NCBI GenBank assembly: GCA_017408395.1
Contig: JAFQUQ010000045.1
Coordinates: forward strand, 1-49,216
Direction of reading: 5' to 3'
DNA: 49,216 bases
From: Oscillospiraceae bacterium
GTDB taxonomy: Bacteria; Bacillota; Clostridia; Oscillospirales; Ruminococcaceae
Within the stretch, counting starts at the first letter, position 1. The number at the start of each line of letters is the position of its first letter. The position numbers and the translations under genes were made by a program. Below, one piece after another: positions 8,248 through 17,468 of the stretch. Below the pieces are notes generated by a model. That model had not been told where the DNA came from, ran no database searches, and saw nothing but the letters and a program-made list of their open reading frames with translations.

Positions 8248-8637
8248 TTAGCAGATAGGACTTTTAATAAGAGCCATACCCTTCTTCCTCTTATCTCCCA
8301 GCAACAGCAAGGTATCACCCTCGTTTACATTAAAAAGACGCATTGCCTTTTCGGGAATAGGGATTTTGCCGTCCTCTATTTTAAGCACGCCCAAAAAGTA
8401 TTTCCCATTTGCCTCATCATCTTCAAAATCCTTGAATTCTTCGCTGACAAGCTCGTCAAGGGTTACTTTATAAAGCTTTGCAAGCTTCACGCATTTTTCA
8501 ATGTCGGGCATAGACTCTCCGCATTCCCATTTTGCAACCGACTGTCTTGATACGCCGATAATTTCCGCAACGTCTTCCATTGAGTACCTTTCTTTGACTC
8601 TCAGTGCCCTGAGATTGTCATTTATATTGATAGCCAT
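8248..8637 (-). CDS. XRE-family regulator with a C-terminal AbrB-like domain
   Basis: 129 residues. Residues 1-65 form a Cro/CI-type helix-turn-helix (LRALRVKERYSMEDVAEIIG, SRQSVAKWECGESMPDI, LAKLYKVTLDELV). The C-terminal part (GKIPIPEKAMRLFNVNEGDTLLLLGD) matches SpoVT/AbrB swapped-hairpin domains, which usually bind DNA or dimerise. It is the first gene of the operon with the ABC exporter, so it probably controls that operon and itself. No clear operator palindrome was found at its promoter. Confidence 0.85.
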   Translation of the reverse strand: MAININDNLRALRVKERYSMEDVAEIIGVSRQSVAKWECGESMPDIEKCVKLAKLYKVTLDELVSEEFKDFEDDEANGKYFLGVLKIEDGKIPIPEKAMRLFNVNEGDTLLLLGDKRKKGMALIKSPIC

Positions 8638-8667
8638 AACTCATAGCCCCTTTCTTTCATTGTTTAA

Positions 8668-8696
8668 ATTATACAGCTTTTTACAATATATTTCAA
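8668..8696 (-). promoter_or_regulatory. Promoter of the XRE-ABC exporter operon
   Basis: TTGAAA, 17 bases, TATAAT on the minus strand. Confidence 0.8.
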
Positions 8697-8857
8697 CCAA
8701 CCAAATGTTACAAATCCTGTTAAAATCAGTTGCACAACTTTAATTGTACCTGTACAAGCATAAAATTACTGCATTTTTCACAAAGAATATTTGCAATGAT
8801 AACGTTTAACTGTTTAAAATATACTAAAAACACCCCCTAATTTCGTCTTTACTATCA

Positions 8858-8886
8858 TTGACAGTATACGGCTAAGGTGGTATTAT
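8858..8886 (+). promoter_or_regulatory. Promoter of ptsI
   Basis: Perfect TTGACA, 17 bases, TATTAT on the plus strand. The rest of the divergent gap 8697-8949 shows nothing further. Confidence 0.8.
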
Positions 8887-8949
8887 TAAAGTGAACAGAT
8901 GTAAATTTATCTATTTGAATTTTCTGACAGAACGGAGGGGAATATCTTC

Positions 8950-10611
8950 ATGATCGAATTTGCGGGAAAAAGCGTTTTCAAGGGAATTGCTTCAGCAAAA
9001 ATTTCAGTTTACAAAAGATATGACCCTACCGTTAAATGCTTTACGGTTGACGATCCCGAAGCCGAACTCAGGCGTTTCTATGCAGCACGTGATATGGCTG
9101 TGGATCAGCTTGATGAGCTGTACAGCATGGCACTTGACGAGGTAGGCGATGAAAGTGCTGCCATTTTTATGATACACACTATGATGCTGGAGGATTTCAG
9201 CTTTATAAATTCCGTTGAAAATCTTATTTCAAACGGTCACTTCAATGCGGAATACGCTGTTTCCGCAACGGGTCACAGCTTCTATGATATGTTCCTGGGA
9301 ATGGACGACGCATATATGCAGGCACGCTCTGCCGATGTGCGTGACGTTTCCGAGCGTCTGCTTACCATTCTTTACGGCAACTCTCAGCAGGAAATTTCAT
9401 CTGATGAGCCTGCTATAATCCTTGCAGAGGATCTGTCCCCCAGCGAAACCGTACGACTTGCAAAAGGCAACATCATCGGCTTTGTAACCTCTGCAGGTTC
9501 TGTAAGCTCACATACATCAATCCTTGCAAGAACAATGAAAATGCCGTCCATCGTTGACGCAGGCTTTGAAGTGCTTAAGGAATACGATGGACTACACGCC
9601 GTTATCGACGGCTACGACGGTAAAATCTACATTGACCCGGATGAAGCATTTGTCACAAAAATGCTCCGTAAACAGCGTGACGAGGCTATCAAGGCAGAGC
9701 TTCTCAACGAATACAAGGGCAGAGATAATGTCACCATCGACGGCAGAAGGATTTCTCTTACTGCCAGCGTGGGCAGTCTGTCCGAAATCGACGACGCTGT
9801 ATTTTACGACGCAGGCGGCATCGGTCTGTTCCGAACAGAATTTATTTATCTTGAAAAGGAACGCTTCCCTACCGAGGACGAGCTGTTTGAAATTTACCGT
9901 GAAGCGGCAGAAAAAATGGGCGATAAGGAAGTCTGCATAAGAGCCCTGGACGTTGGTGCAGACAAGCGTATGGGCTATTTCGGACTCCCCGAAGAAACCA
10001 ACCCTGCTCTTGGCTGCCGGGGCATACGCTACCTTTTAAGAAATCCCGACATTTTCCGTACACAGCTCCGTGCAATTTACCGTGCGTCAGCTTACGGCAA
10101 CCTGTCGGTAATGTACCCGATGATTTCTACCGTTGTTGATGTCGGCAGAATAAACCGCTTCAACAACGACATAAAGAAAGAGCTTGACGCCGACGGCATA
10201 GAATACGGCAACGTAAAACACGGCATTATCGTAGAAACACCGTCAGCGGTAATGATAAGCGACCTGCTTGCCCGTGAAGCTGATTTTCTCGTTATCGGCA
10301 CCAACGACCTTGCACAGTACACCCTCGTAATTGACCGTGAAGAAACCGCCGTTCACGAATTTTACGACCCTCTCAACATTTCTATGTTCCGTATGATAAA
10401 AATGGTCATCGACAACGCCCACCGCTACAAAAAGAAGGTTTCAATATGCGGTGAGTTAAGCTCCGACCCGACTATTACCCATATATTCCTTGCTATGGGT
10501 GCAGATGAAATTTCGGTTATCCCGTCAGACATACTTCTTATGAGAAAAGCCGTATGCTCAACTAACGTTACCGAAATCAGCCAGCATACTCTCCAGCAGT
10601 TATGGATGTAA
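8950..10611 (+). CDS. ptsI: Phosphoenolpyruvate-protein phosphotransferase (PTS Enzyme I)
   Basis: The cytoplasmic first enzyme of the sugar phosphotransferase system; it passes phosphate from PEP to HPr. The 553 residues follow the Enzyme I order: N-terminal HPr-binding domain, phospho-histidine domain with GSVSSHTSILAR (His188 at 9511), linker, and C-terminal PEP-binding barrel with GIGLFRTEF, EETNPALGCRGIRYLL, GTNDLAQYT and the catalytic-cysteine stretch SICGELSSD. The barrel motif usually written GGDKxLPY reads ADKRMGY here, a variation to note in the PEP site. The gene is alone: no HPr or Enzyme II gene is nearby. ATG 8950 has GGAGGGG ten bases upstream. Confidence 0.95.
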   Translation: MIEFAGKSVFKGIASAKISVYKRYDPTVKCFTVDDPEAELRRFYAARDMAVDQLDELYSMALDEVGDESAAIFMIHTMMLEDFSFINSVENLISNGHFNAEYAVSATGHSFYDMFLGMDDAYMQARSADVRDVSERLLTILYGNSQQEISSDEPAIILAEDLSPSETVRLAKGNIIGFVTSAGSVSSHTSILARTMKMPSIVDAGFEVLKEYDGLHAVIDGYDGKIYIDPDEAFVTKMLRKQRDEAIKAELLNEYKGRDNVTIDGRRISLTASVGSLSEIDDAVFYDAGGIGLFRTEFIYLEKERFPTEDELFEIYREAAEKMGDKEVCIRALDVGADKRMGYFGLPEETNPALGCRGIRYLLRNPDIFRTQLRAIYRASAYGNLSVMYPMISTVVDVGRINRFNNDIKKELDADGIEYGNVKHGIIVETPSAVMISDLLAREADFLVIGTNDLAQYTLVIDREETAVHEFYDPLNISMFRMIKMVIDNAHRYKKKVSICGELSSDPTITHIFLAMGADEISVIPSDILLMRKAVCSTNVTEISQHTLQQLWM

Positions 10612-10616
10612 ACAAA

Positions 10617-10647
10617 AAACTCACGCAGAAATTCTCTGCGTGAGTTT
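10617..10647. terminator. Bidirectional terminator between ptsI and the CaCA antiporter
   Basis: A perfect 13-pair stem (AAACTCACGCAGA, loop AATTC). T-rich runs on both sides serve the convergent genes ending at 10611 and 10652. Confidence 0.9.
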
Positions 10648-10651
10648 AATT

Positions 10652-11611
10652 TTATGCAGCAATAAGATAAACGAAATATGCGGCATACATTGCAAGCATT
10701 ACAGCACCGCCGCCTCTTTTAAGCTTTCTTTCCTTGTTTGCAACACATACAAGAAGCACAACAGCCGCAATCGTTGCAATAACAGCGTCAACAATGAAGT
10801 TCGGTTCATACGGAACATCTGTAATAAGTGCAGTCGTACCGAGAACAAAGAGAATGTTGAAAATATTGCTTCCCACAATGTTGCCGATAGCAATGTCAGC
10901 ATTGCCCTTTCTTGCGGCGATAACCGATGTTACAAGCTCAGGGAGTGATGTGCCCAGAGCAACGATTGTCAGACCGATGAGTCTGTCATCCATACCGAAT
11001 ACCTTGGCAATTGCAGAAGCACTGTCAACAGTAACGTCACTTCCCACAACTATCATTACAATGCCGATAATCGTTAGAAGAATAAGAAGGAAGATATTCT
11101 TCTTTTGAGAATCGCCGTCATTACCCTCACCCTCTTCAACGAGAGCTGTCTGACCCTTCTTGGCCATTTTGATGAGGTACACAAAAAATACAATAAAAAG
11201 TGCCCAGAGGATAATACCGTCAATGCGGTTTACACTTCCGCCGAAATAACCGAGTACAGCCATTATTATCGTAATTATGATTACAAACGGTATCTCATAT
11301 TTGAATGTGGAATTCTGAACGGCAACAGGCGTGATTACAGCTGTAAGACCGAGAATTATTAAAATATTGAGAATGTTGCTTCCCAGAACATTGCCTACCG
11401 CAAGGCCTGCCGAATCATTGAGAGCCGCTGTGATACTTACAGCCGCTTCAGGTGCGCTTGTACCGAAAGCAACGATAGTCAGACCGATAACAAGCTGTGG
11501 AATGCCGAATCTGTCAGCAATTCCTGCGGCGCCGTCTACAAACCAGTCGGCACCTTTGATAAGCAGGACAAAGCCTACTATCAGGAGAAAAAACTGAATA
11601 ACGATTTCCAT
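10652..11611 (-). CDS. CaCA-family cation (Ca2+/Na+ or Mn2+) antiporter, YrbG-like
   Basis: 319 residues with about ten membrane segments and the two alpha repeats of the calcium/cation antiporter family: [17 protein letters not shown] near residue 43 and [17 protein letters not shown] near residue 205, each with the conserved acidic residue and followed by [10 protein letters not shown] or [11 protein letters not shown] cytoplasmic loop rich in Lys/Glu/Asp (about residues 148-170) separates the halves. Family members exchange Ca2+ for Na+ or H+. Here the gene lies behind a yybP-ykoY-type riboswitch, which responds to Mn2+ in characterised cases, so manganese export is a fair inference. The start has GGAAGG ten to eleven bases upstream. 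Confidence 0.93.
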   Translation of the reverse strand: MEIVIQFFLLIVGFVLLIKGADWFVDGAAGIADRFGIPQLVIGLTIVAFGTSAPEAAVSITAALNDSAGLAVGNVLGSNILNILIILGLTAVITPVAVQNSTFKYEIPFVIIITIIMAVLGYFGGSVNRIDGIILWALFIVFFVYLIKMAKKGQTALVEEGEGNDGDSQKKNIFLLILLTIIGIVMIVVGSDVTVDSASAIAKVFGMDDRLIGLTIVALGTSLPELVTSVIAARKGNADIAIGNIVGSNIFNILFVLGTTALITDVPYEPNFIVDAVIATIAAVVLLVCVANKERKLKRGGGAVMLAMYAAYFVYLIAA

Positions 11612-11649
11612 TTTTAAACTTCCCTTCCTTTTTCAAATTGCAATAAGAA

Positions 11650-11678
11650 AGACTTTCAGCGATCAACGCTAAAAGTCT
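11650..11678 (-). terminator. Riboswitch terminator stem
   Basis: AGACUUUUAGCG pairs with CGCUGAAAGUCU around a 5-base loop, followed by UUCUU. The 5' arm contains the 3' end of the aptamer, so the two folds exclude each other. Confidence 0.8.
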
Positions 11679-11778
11679 TGTTCTTTCTATAAACGAAAGT
11701 GTACAGCCACGGCAAAATGCCGGGGTATGTTGACTGTACATTCGGAAATAATATAAATTTCCGCAACTACTCCCTCTT
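11671..11778 (-). ncRNA. yybP-ykoY family (manganese) riboswitch aptamer
   Basis: Minus-strand RNA shows the two hallmark loops of this family: a 5' GGGAGUAG and a 3' AAGAC, joined by a short P1 (AAGAG with CUUUU). Between them are a GCGGAAAU hairpin, a GUACAG/CUGUAC stem enclosing GUCAACAU and a CGGCAUUUUGCCG hairpin, and a CUUUC/GAAAG hairpin. It starts about 10 bases after the -10 box and ends in the terminator stem, so ligand binding should block termination and turn on the antiporter gene. Mn2+ sensing is known for the family; this copy is identified by eye only. Confidence 0.82.
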
Positions 11779-11788
11779 ATCAACAAAC

Positions 11789-11817
11789 ATTATATACGAT
11801 AAAACGGCTGTTGTCAA
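11789..11817 (-). promoter_or_regulatory. Promoter of the riboswitch-antiporter unit
   Basis: Perfect TTGACA and TATAAT with a 17-base spacer on the minus strand. Confidence 0.88.
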
Positions 11818-11835
11818 GAAAAATCGTATTATTTT

Positions 11836-14028
11836 TTATTCTTCCTCTTTTCCGTCGGCTTCAGGCTGCTCGTTTTCAACGGTATTTTCGTCGGAAGCTT
11901 CTGTTTCAGGCGTGATTTCAGCGTCGGTATCTTCCTCAGCCTTTTCATCAGCGGGAATTTCCTTGTCTGAGTCGATTTCACTTGTCATAGGTGCAAGAAC
12001 GGCACCCTCGGTTTTTACTGCCGCTGATTTTGCATAAGCGTAAGCGGATTTACCGTGCTTCTTGATGTTATACATAGCCTCATCGGCAGCTGCAATGATT
12101 TCTTCGGTAGTCTTGCCGCTTTCACGCAGGAATGCAATACCGATTGAACACTTTATGCTTAATTTTTCACCTGTGGATTCCGAAATAAAACCCTTGCCAA
12201 GCACGTCGATGATTTCCTGTGCAATCTTGCCGGAGTCGCCGTAAAGGGTAATTCCCGTAAAGCATACAACAAATTCGTCACCGCCGAATCTGCCCGCAAA
12301 GCCTCTTTCGAAGCTGATTTCCTTGATAGTATCCGCAACAAACTTAAGTACCTCGTCACCGCAGGCGTGACCGAACTGGTCGTTGAAATACTTGAAGTCG
12401 TCAAGGTCAATGAACATTACAGCGTCAAGAGATTTCTTCACCATTGAGATCTCAAGCTCATTGGTAAGACTCTTGAGGAAGGTTTCTCTGTTGTAAAGCT
12501 GTGTAAGATTATCGTAGCTTGCCTTCTGAATAAGGTGCATTTCACTCTTCTTTTCACGGTCAATATCAACGATAACGCCTACTATTTTAGTTGGCTGGTC
12601 CATTCTGTCAAAGAACTTTGTACCCTTTATCATAATCCAGATAAAGTCACCGTAAATACTCTTTACACGGTATTCACCCTGCCAGAACTTGCCGTCTGCA
12701 AGAATTTTGTCAAGGTCATTTTCAAATCTCTGCTTGTCATCCTTATGTATACGAAGCTTGTAAAGGAAGCTTTCACGCAGGGAATCATCCTTAGGACGGA
12801 AACTGAATTTCTTGTTGAAATTCTTTGAAACAAACACCGTATTTTTCTTGTAGTTTATCTCAAAAGTGATGTTGTTTGTCATTTCAACGATGGTACGGTA
12901 TCTTTGTTCACTTTCAAAAATATTGTCAAACACCGAGTCAAAAGCGTGACCGATGTAGCCGAACTCATCCTTTGATTTGATATTGAAGCTTACGCTTGTG
13001 TTGCCCTTCTGTTTTTCCTGGAAAACCCTGATTATTTCAGCAACAGGCTTAAAGAAGAAAATAACATACGCAACCGCAGCAGCGCAGAGAATTACAGTAA
13101 GCGTAATTGACACGCTTTTTATGCCTGACGCCTTGCTTTCGATAGCAGATGTGAGCGCATAGGAGTCCGTTGAAGAAATGACGAACCATCCCGTATTGGA
13201 TATTTCCGAAACATAATAATTGCGTAAATCCTTCTTTTCACCGACAGTCTGCATAGAGTCAAGGTAAATATCAGCGGTGCTGCCGTCAATAATTCCGTTC
13301 ATCTGCTCGGAATAAGCGGAATAATGGTCATTTGCGGAATAAAACTTTAAATTTTTATACGGATATTCAAGCACGGTACCCTCATTGTCCATAATTGCGG
13401 CAACGGTGTACTTATTCAGCTTCATACCGTTTATGTATTTCTGGATAAGTGCTGTATCATAAATGGCATAGAAAATGCCTATTCTTTCGTTTTCCTCGGA
13501 ATAAACAGATTTTGCAATAAAGTACACAGGGGATGCTGCGTTGTTTTCACCTGACATAAAAAAACCTGAGAAGCCGTTGTTTTTAAGAGCCATTTCAAAC
13601 AGCTCCTTGTAATTGGAAATTCTTCTTCCTATTTCCTCAGTCCCTGATGTAGACGCAACAACTATGCCCGATTTGTCTATGATCATAGCCTTTACAAGAG
13701 ATTCACCGTAAATATCTATATAGGTAAAATTCTCCATCACGCTTTTATAAACTTCATCTTCCTCATTGAACACAAAGCCTTCTTCAGAGGAAGCAAGGAT
13801 ATAATTTCTGACACTTTCGTTGAGAGTAAATTCCTTTGCCTGCTTTATAGCGGTTTCGCAGACAGAATTAATGTCATCAGCCTGGTTTTTTACTGATCTT
13901 TCAATGTCAGAAAGCTGTATGTCAAGGCAGTAATCACTGATTATCCCGTGTGAAATAATATTTATAACAATTACAGGCACAATAATTACCAGAATTATAA
14001 ATGCCGATAATTTATACTGTATCTTCAT
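11836..14028 (-). CDS. Membrane diguanylate cyclase: dCACHE-HAMP-like-PAS-GGDEF
   Basis: 730 residues. A membrane segment (about 8-29), an extracytoplasmic double-CACHE sensor (about 35-295), a second membrane segment (about 305-326), a HAMP-like linker, a PAS domain (about 375-495) and a GGDEF domain (about 505-665) with intact GGDEF at 582-586. The stretch five residues before it is RGFA, not RxxD, so the product-inhibition I-site is absent. After the catalytic domain comes a 50-residue acidic, low-complexity tail. It should make c-di-GMP in response to a small extracellular ligand and lack feedback control. The gene is single, with its own promoter at 14080-14108. ATG 14028 is preceded by GGAGGGGAAGAGG. 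Confidence 0.92.
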   Translation of the reverse strand: MKIQYKLSAFIILVIIVPVIVINIISHGIISDYCLDIQLSDIERSVKNQADDINSVCETAIKQAKEFTLNESVRNYILASSEEGFVFNEEDEVYKSVMENFTYIDIYGESLVKAMIIDKSGIVVASTSGTEEIGRRISNYKELFEMALKNNGFSGFFMSGENNAASPVYFIAKSVYSEENERIGIFYAIYDTALIQKYINGMKLNKYTVAAIMDNEGTVLEYPYKNLKFYSANDHYSAYSEQMNGIIDGSTADIYLDSMQTVGEKKDLRNYYVSEISNTGWFVISSTDSYALTSAIESKASGIKSVSITLTVILCAAAVAYVIFFFKPVAEIIRVFQEKQKGNTSVSFNIKSKDEFGYIGHAFDSVFDNIFESEQRYRTIVEMTNNITFEINYKKNTVFVSKNFNKKFSFRPKDDSLRESFLYKLRIHKDDKQRFENDLDKILADGKFWQGEYRVKSIYGDFIWIMIKGTKFFDRMDQPTKIVGVIVDIDREKKSEMHLIQKASYDNLTQLYNRETFLKSLTNELEISMVKKSLDAVMFIDLDDFKYFNDQFGHACGDEVLKFVADTIKEISFERGFAGRFGGDEFVVCFTGITLYGDSGKIAQEIIDVLGKGFISESTGEKLSIKCSIGIAFLRESGKTTEEIIAAADEAMYNIKKHGKSAYAYAKSAAVKTEGAVLAPMTSEIDSDKEIPADEKAEEDTDAEITPETEASDENTVENEQPEADGKEEE

Positions 14029-14040
14029 CCTCTTCCCCTC

Positions 14041-14068
14041 CTTTTCCGTAAAAATAAAATCGGAAAAG
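14041..14068 (-). other. Palindrome next to the ribosome site of the GGDEF gene
   Basis: CTTTTCCG and CGGAAAAG flank a 12-base A/T loop. In the RNA the 3' arm runs straight into GGAGGGG, so the hairpin lies in the 5' leader against the ribosome site. It could affect translation; no partner is evident. Confidence 0.5.
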
Positions 14069-14079
14069 CTCTAATGAAT

Positions 14080-14108
14080 ATTTTAATATTTTTTTACGTC
14101 CTTGTAAA
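14080..14108 (-). promoter_or_regulatory. Promoter of the dCACHE-GGDEF gene
   Basis: TTTACA, 17 bases, TAAAAT on the minus strand. Confidence 0.6.
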
Positions 14109-14173
14109 CACCTGTGCAGGATTTTCGTCATTTCCGAATAAATTTCTCAAAATGTTTTGTATATTATTTACTA

Positions 14174-16234
14174 TTATTTATCCTTTTTTGTAATAAAATA
14201 TTCTTTTACAATAATAATCAGCATATAAACAACAACCGCACCCACAAGCAGAGAAACCGCAATTTTTATTCCCTTCGGCACAGTTTTTTCCTCCTCGGGG
14301 TCGTAAACCACAGGCGGGACATCTTCCGTTGTCTGTGCAGAGGTTTCCGCAGGCGCATCGCCTGAAACTTCCGTGACAGCTGTTTCAGCCGATGCGGAAG
14401 TATCCTTTACGGTTTCTGTTTTTTCATCTTCGGGAACTTCGGTTATTTCCGTAACGGCAGTAACCTCAGGCTTTTCCGTTACAGCATTTTCAGGCACCGA
14501 TGTCACTTCAACGTGCTCAGGTTCACTTCCCTGCACGGTTTCTTCCGTATCCTCCGTTATGTCTGTGTCGGCAGGCTCCTCTTCAAGTATGGTACTGCCG
14601 TCAAATTCAAACAGGTATACCGTAAGCGGCTCCATATCAAACTCGAAGCTGTTGCCGTCGATTTCCTCAATTACGTCCGACAGGACAATTTCAGGGGACT
14701 CCTCATTAAAGCTGTAAACCTTTGCGCTGTGGTACTCTGTATCACAATTTATGGTAACATCAGCGGTCTTTTCCGCATAGTTGTTCTTGTTGATGAGAAT
14801 TGCCCTGAGACTGCCTTCTCTTCCTGCGTTTACCGAAGCATAGACAGAACTCATGGAATCTCCGCCGTTGTCAGCATAAACCGCAGTATTTCCGTAGCCT
14901 GCACCGTCTCCGTCATAGTTTGTGAAAAGATTGATGCCCGACTTCTGATAGGGGTAATTTTCCTTATCAGGCTTGAGAGCCGCCATATAAACGTCCTGCT
15001 CACCGAATACACCGAGAGCGTCAACCTGTGCAATACCGCCGCTGATATGATTTCCGCCGCCGAAATTATACTCAGAAAAGGAAAGCTTTGTACCGGGGTA
15101 ATACATTCTGATTGAAGCCTGTATTGTAGGGATAAGCGGCGTAAACTGTTTGTAATATATAGCCGTAGGGCTGTTTTCAGTGTAATCGCTGTCCCAGAGT
15201 ACTCTCACAGCCTGCATACGCTCGTCGTTTGCAAATTTTGTATCCGTACCGATAACAGGTTCAAGCAGTACACTCTGCGCCTCTGTGATAAAGTGAAGGT
15301 CAAGCACATCAAGAAGACGTGTGCCCTTCTGTTCAGACGCTTCACGCATTTTATCAAGGTAATAATCTATAAACCAAGAATAATTTTTCGAATAATCGCT
15401 CCATATTTCAGGATTTTTAAGGCTTACGTAAGCCTCTATGCCCTTAATGGACGGACCATAGACAAGTGCTGACGGGTCAATATTCTTTACCGTCTCCGAA
15501 AGGAGCGCAGACCTTGAAACAAGCGACTGGGGCGTTATTGCTTCAAGACCGAGAACGCTGTAATTTTCCTTCCAGCTTTCAGGCTCGCTGTCAAGAAAGT
15601 AGCCGTTTATACCGCCGTCAGACGCAAAGCCGTACTTGTTTACAAGGAAGCTTACATATTCATCCATATAAACTGCATCGTCGTGGATGTCAGGCTGATT
15701 AAGCAGCTCGGAATCCTTGTTGAACTTTACCTCTGCCCATCTTTCGGCAGAGTTATCCTCCTCAACCTCACCGAAAGCATCCTTTGCGGCATAACCCATC
15801 ATCTGAAGAGTGACATATCTTGAAGGAATATTATACAGCGTCGCCTTATTCACAACGCTGTTCACAACAAGAGCAGGGGTATTGAGAACGTTACGTCCGA
15901 ACTCTGAAACAAGACCGTAGCTGTTTTCAAATCCGCCGTCAGCGCCCATATTCGCTGTATTTATTTCCCAGTTGTACGAAGACAGAGCTGTCCCTGATTT
16001 TTTTACAGCATAAACATCCGTATCGGAAATGCTGTAATCATCATTTATACCATATATAAATCTGCTTATGCTTTTTCTGTCACGTTCCGTGTCGATAACG
16101 ATTTTTACACTGTCGGTATCGTGTTTTGTTGAACCGAAAGAGGCAGAAGTCTGTACTGCCGACGACTGCAGAGCAAACACAGCGGCGGCAGCAGCGCATA
16201 TTGCAGAAAACGTTCTGTTTCGCTTTGAAATCAT
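14174..16234 (-). CDS. Secreted, membrane-anchored glycoside hydrolase family 44 (endoglucanase/xyloglucanase)
   Basis: 686 residues. ATG 16234 has AGGAGG five bases upstream; an earlier in-frame ATG lacks one. Residues 1-30 are a signal peptide. The catalytic domain (about 40-560) is recognisable as GH44 by YGINDDY, SSYNWEINTANMG, FLDSEPESW (acid/base Glu217), RLLDVLDLHF, RVLWDSDYTENS and SEYNFGGGNHISGGIAQVDALG (nucleophile Glu388). GH44 enzymes cleave beta-1,4-glucans, including xyloglucan. A Thr/Glu/Val-rich linker (about 565-650) leads to a C-terminal membrane helix and KKDK tail, so the enzyme is tethered to the cell. No dockerin or carbohydrate-binding module is seen. It has its own promoter and no neighbouring cellulase genes. 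Confidence 0.9.
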   Translation of the reverse strand: MISKRNRTFSAICAAAAAVFALQSSAVQTSASFGSTKHDTDSVKIVIDTERDRKSISRFIYGINDDYSISDTDVYAVKKSGTALSSYNWEINTANMGADGGFENSYGLVSEFGRNVLNTPALVVNSVVNKATLYNIPSRYVTLQMMGYAAKDAFGEVEEDNSAERWAEVKFNKDSELLNQPDIHDDAVYMDEYVSFLVNKYGFASDGGINGYFLDSEPESWKENYSVLGLEAITPQSLVSRSALLSETVKNIDPSALVYGPSIKGIEAYVSLKNPEIWSDYSKNYSWFIDYYLDKMREASEQKGTRLLDVLDLHFITEAQSVLLEPVIGTDTKFANDERMQAVRVLWDSDYTENSPTAIYYKQFTPLIPTIQASIRMYYPGTKLSFSEYNFGGGNHISGGIAQVDALGVFGEQDVYMAALKPDKENYPYQKSGINLFTNYDGDGAGYGNTAVYADNGGDSMSSVYASVNAGREGSLRAILINKNNYAEKTADVTINCDTEYHSAKVYSFNEESPEIVLSDVIEEIDGNSFEFDMEPLTVYLFEFDGSTILEEEPADTDITEDTEETVQGSEPEHVEVTSVPENAVTEKPEVTAVTEITEVPEDEKTETVKDTSASAETAVTEVSGDAPAETSAQTTEDVPPVVYDPEEEKTVPKGIKIAVSLLVGAVVVYMLIIIVKEYFITKKDK

Positions 16235-16268
16235 AAAATCCTCCTGAAGGCAGGTTAATCTCAATTAT

Positions 16269-16297
16269 ATTTTAACATACAGCGGTTTCATAATCAA
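16269..16297 (-). promoter_or_regulatory. Promoter of the GH44 gene
   Basis: TTGATT, 17 bases, TAAAAT on the minus strand, about 35 bases before the start codon. Confidence 0.6.
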
Positions 16298-16339
16298 CAA
16301 TACACCGCTTTATTCCGTATTATACCATAGTATGATATG

Positions 16340-17452
16340 TCATATCTGGGTGAGCTCGGCAAAAGCGTAAATAAGCACCAGCAGCACAAAGTTTACGACC
16401 GTGAAAACACCAAGAAATCTGCCTGTTTTTGCATTTTCCGTTTCGCCGTATATACGCATTGAAATAAGACTTGCCAGCGAAGCAACGGGAGTACCCAGAC
16501 CGCCGATGTCCGTTCCCAGCATTACAGCCTTCCAGTTATCGGTAAATCCGCTTAGCATAACCGCCGCAGGAACATTGCTTATAACCTGGCTTATTGCGGC
16601 AGAAGCAAAGAATTCCCTGCCCTGTACAAGCTCTGTTATAAAGCTGTTCACAACGTCGATACGCTGTATATTTTCCACGAAAATAAAGAAAAACACAAAC
16701 GTTATCAGCAGACCGTAGTCCACCTCAAACAAACGCTGCGGCTCAATTATCATAACTACCGCACACACCGACGCAAACGCCACCAGTATGCTCATATCCG
16801 TAAACACGCATACCATAACAAGCACAAACAGCACTCCATATAAGAATATGTATGCCTTGCTGCCTGTTGTTTCCGCCGTATCATTTTCGGCAGGAACAAG
16901 TGGCTTGTTTTTAATCAGTACGCATAAAATAAGCACTGCGGCAAGACTTACAGCTGTTGTAGGCAGAGAAGCCGCAAAAAATTCTGCGGGAGTTATGCTG
17001 TACGACGAATAAATCAGTAAATTCTGCGGATTTCCGAAAGGAGTAGCCATACTTCCCATATTTGCCGCAACCGTCTGAACAACTATCGCATAAATCATCT
17101 GGGAAGGATAATCAGCAAAAAACAACACCGTTACAGGCACAAGCGCAATAAGTGCGGCATCATTTGTCACAAGCATCGAAAGAAAGAACGTCAGCAGAGA
17201 AATAACCACCAGCGCACGTCTTGTACCGTTAATATGTGCCTTTTCAACTATCCATCCGCTGAAACGTGACAGCACGTTATTTCCTTTAAGTCCCGCAATT
17301 ATCGCCATAAGGCTGAAAAGCGTACCTATAACCTCTGTGTCAACATAGTCGATATAATTCACCACAGGAACAAACGCACAGGAAATCAGTGCCGCCGCCC
17401 CTGCTATAATAACAACTATTTCCTTTTTGACAAACTCCCTGAATCCTTCCAT
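16340..17452 (-). CDS. SLC13/ArsB-superfamily anion permease
   Basis: 370 residues, about ten membrane segments, of the CitMHS/ArsB/NhaD ion-transporter superfamily. Two inverted halves carry the expected re-entrant motifs: LVTNDAALIALVP near residue 95 with NMGSMATPFGNPQNL shortly after, and SNVPAAVMLSGF with GTDIGGLGTPVASLASL near residue 310. The substrate could be a dicarboxylate, arsenite or another oxyanion; the sequence does not decide. It starts 16 bases after the ArsP_2-like gene and has AGGTGG five bases upstream, so the two are one operon. Shorter than the usual 420-450 residues of ArsB. Confidence 0.82.
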   Translation of the reverse strand: MEGFREFVKKEIVVIIAGAAALISCAFVPVVNYIDYVDTEVIGTLFSLMAIIAGLKGNNVLSRFSGWIVEKAHINGTRRALVVISLLTFFLSMLVTNDAALIALVPVTVLFFADYPSQMIYAIVVQTVAANMGSMATPFGNPQNLLIYSSYSITPAEFFAASLPTTAVSLAAVLILCVLIKNKPLVPAENDTAETTGSKAYIFLYGVLFVLVMVCVFTDMSILVAFASVCAVVMIIEPQRLFEVDYGLLITFVFFFIFVENIQRIDVVNSFITELVQGREFFASAAISQVISNVPAAVMLSGFTDNWKAVMLGTDIGGLGTPVASLASLISMRIYGETENAKTGRFLGVFTVVNFVLLVLIYAFAELTQI

Positions 17453-17468
17453 AAATCCACCTGTTTTA

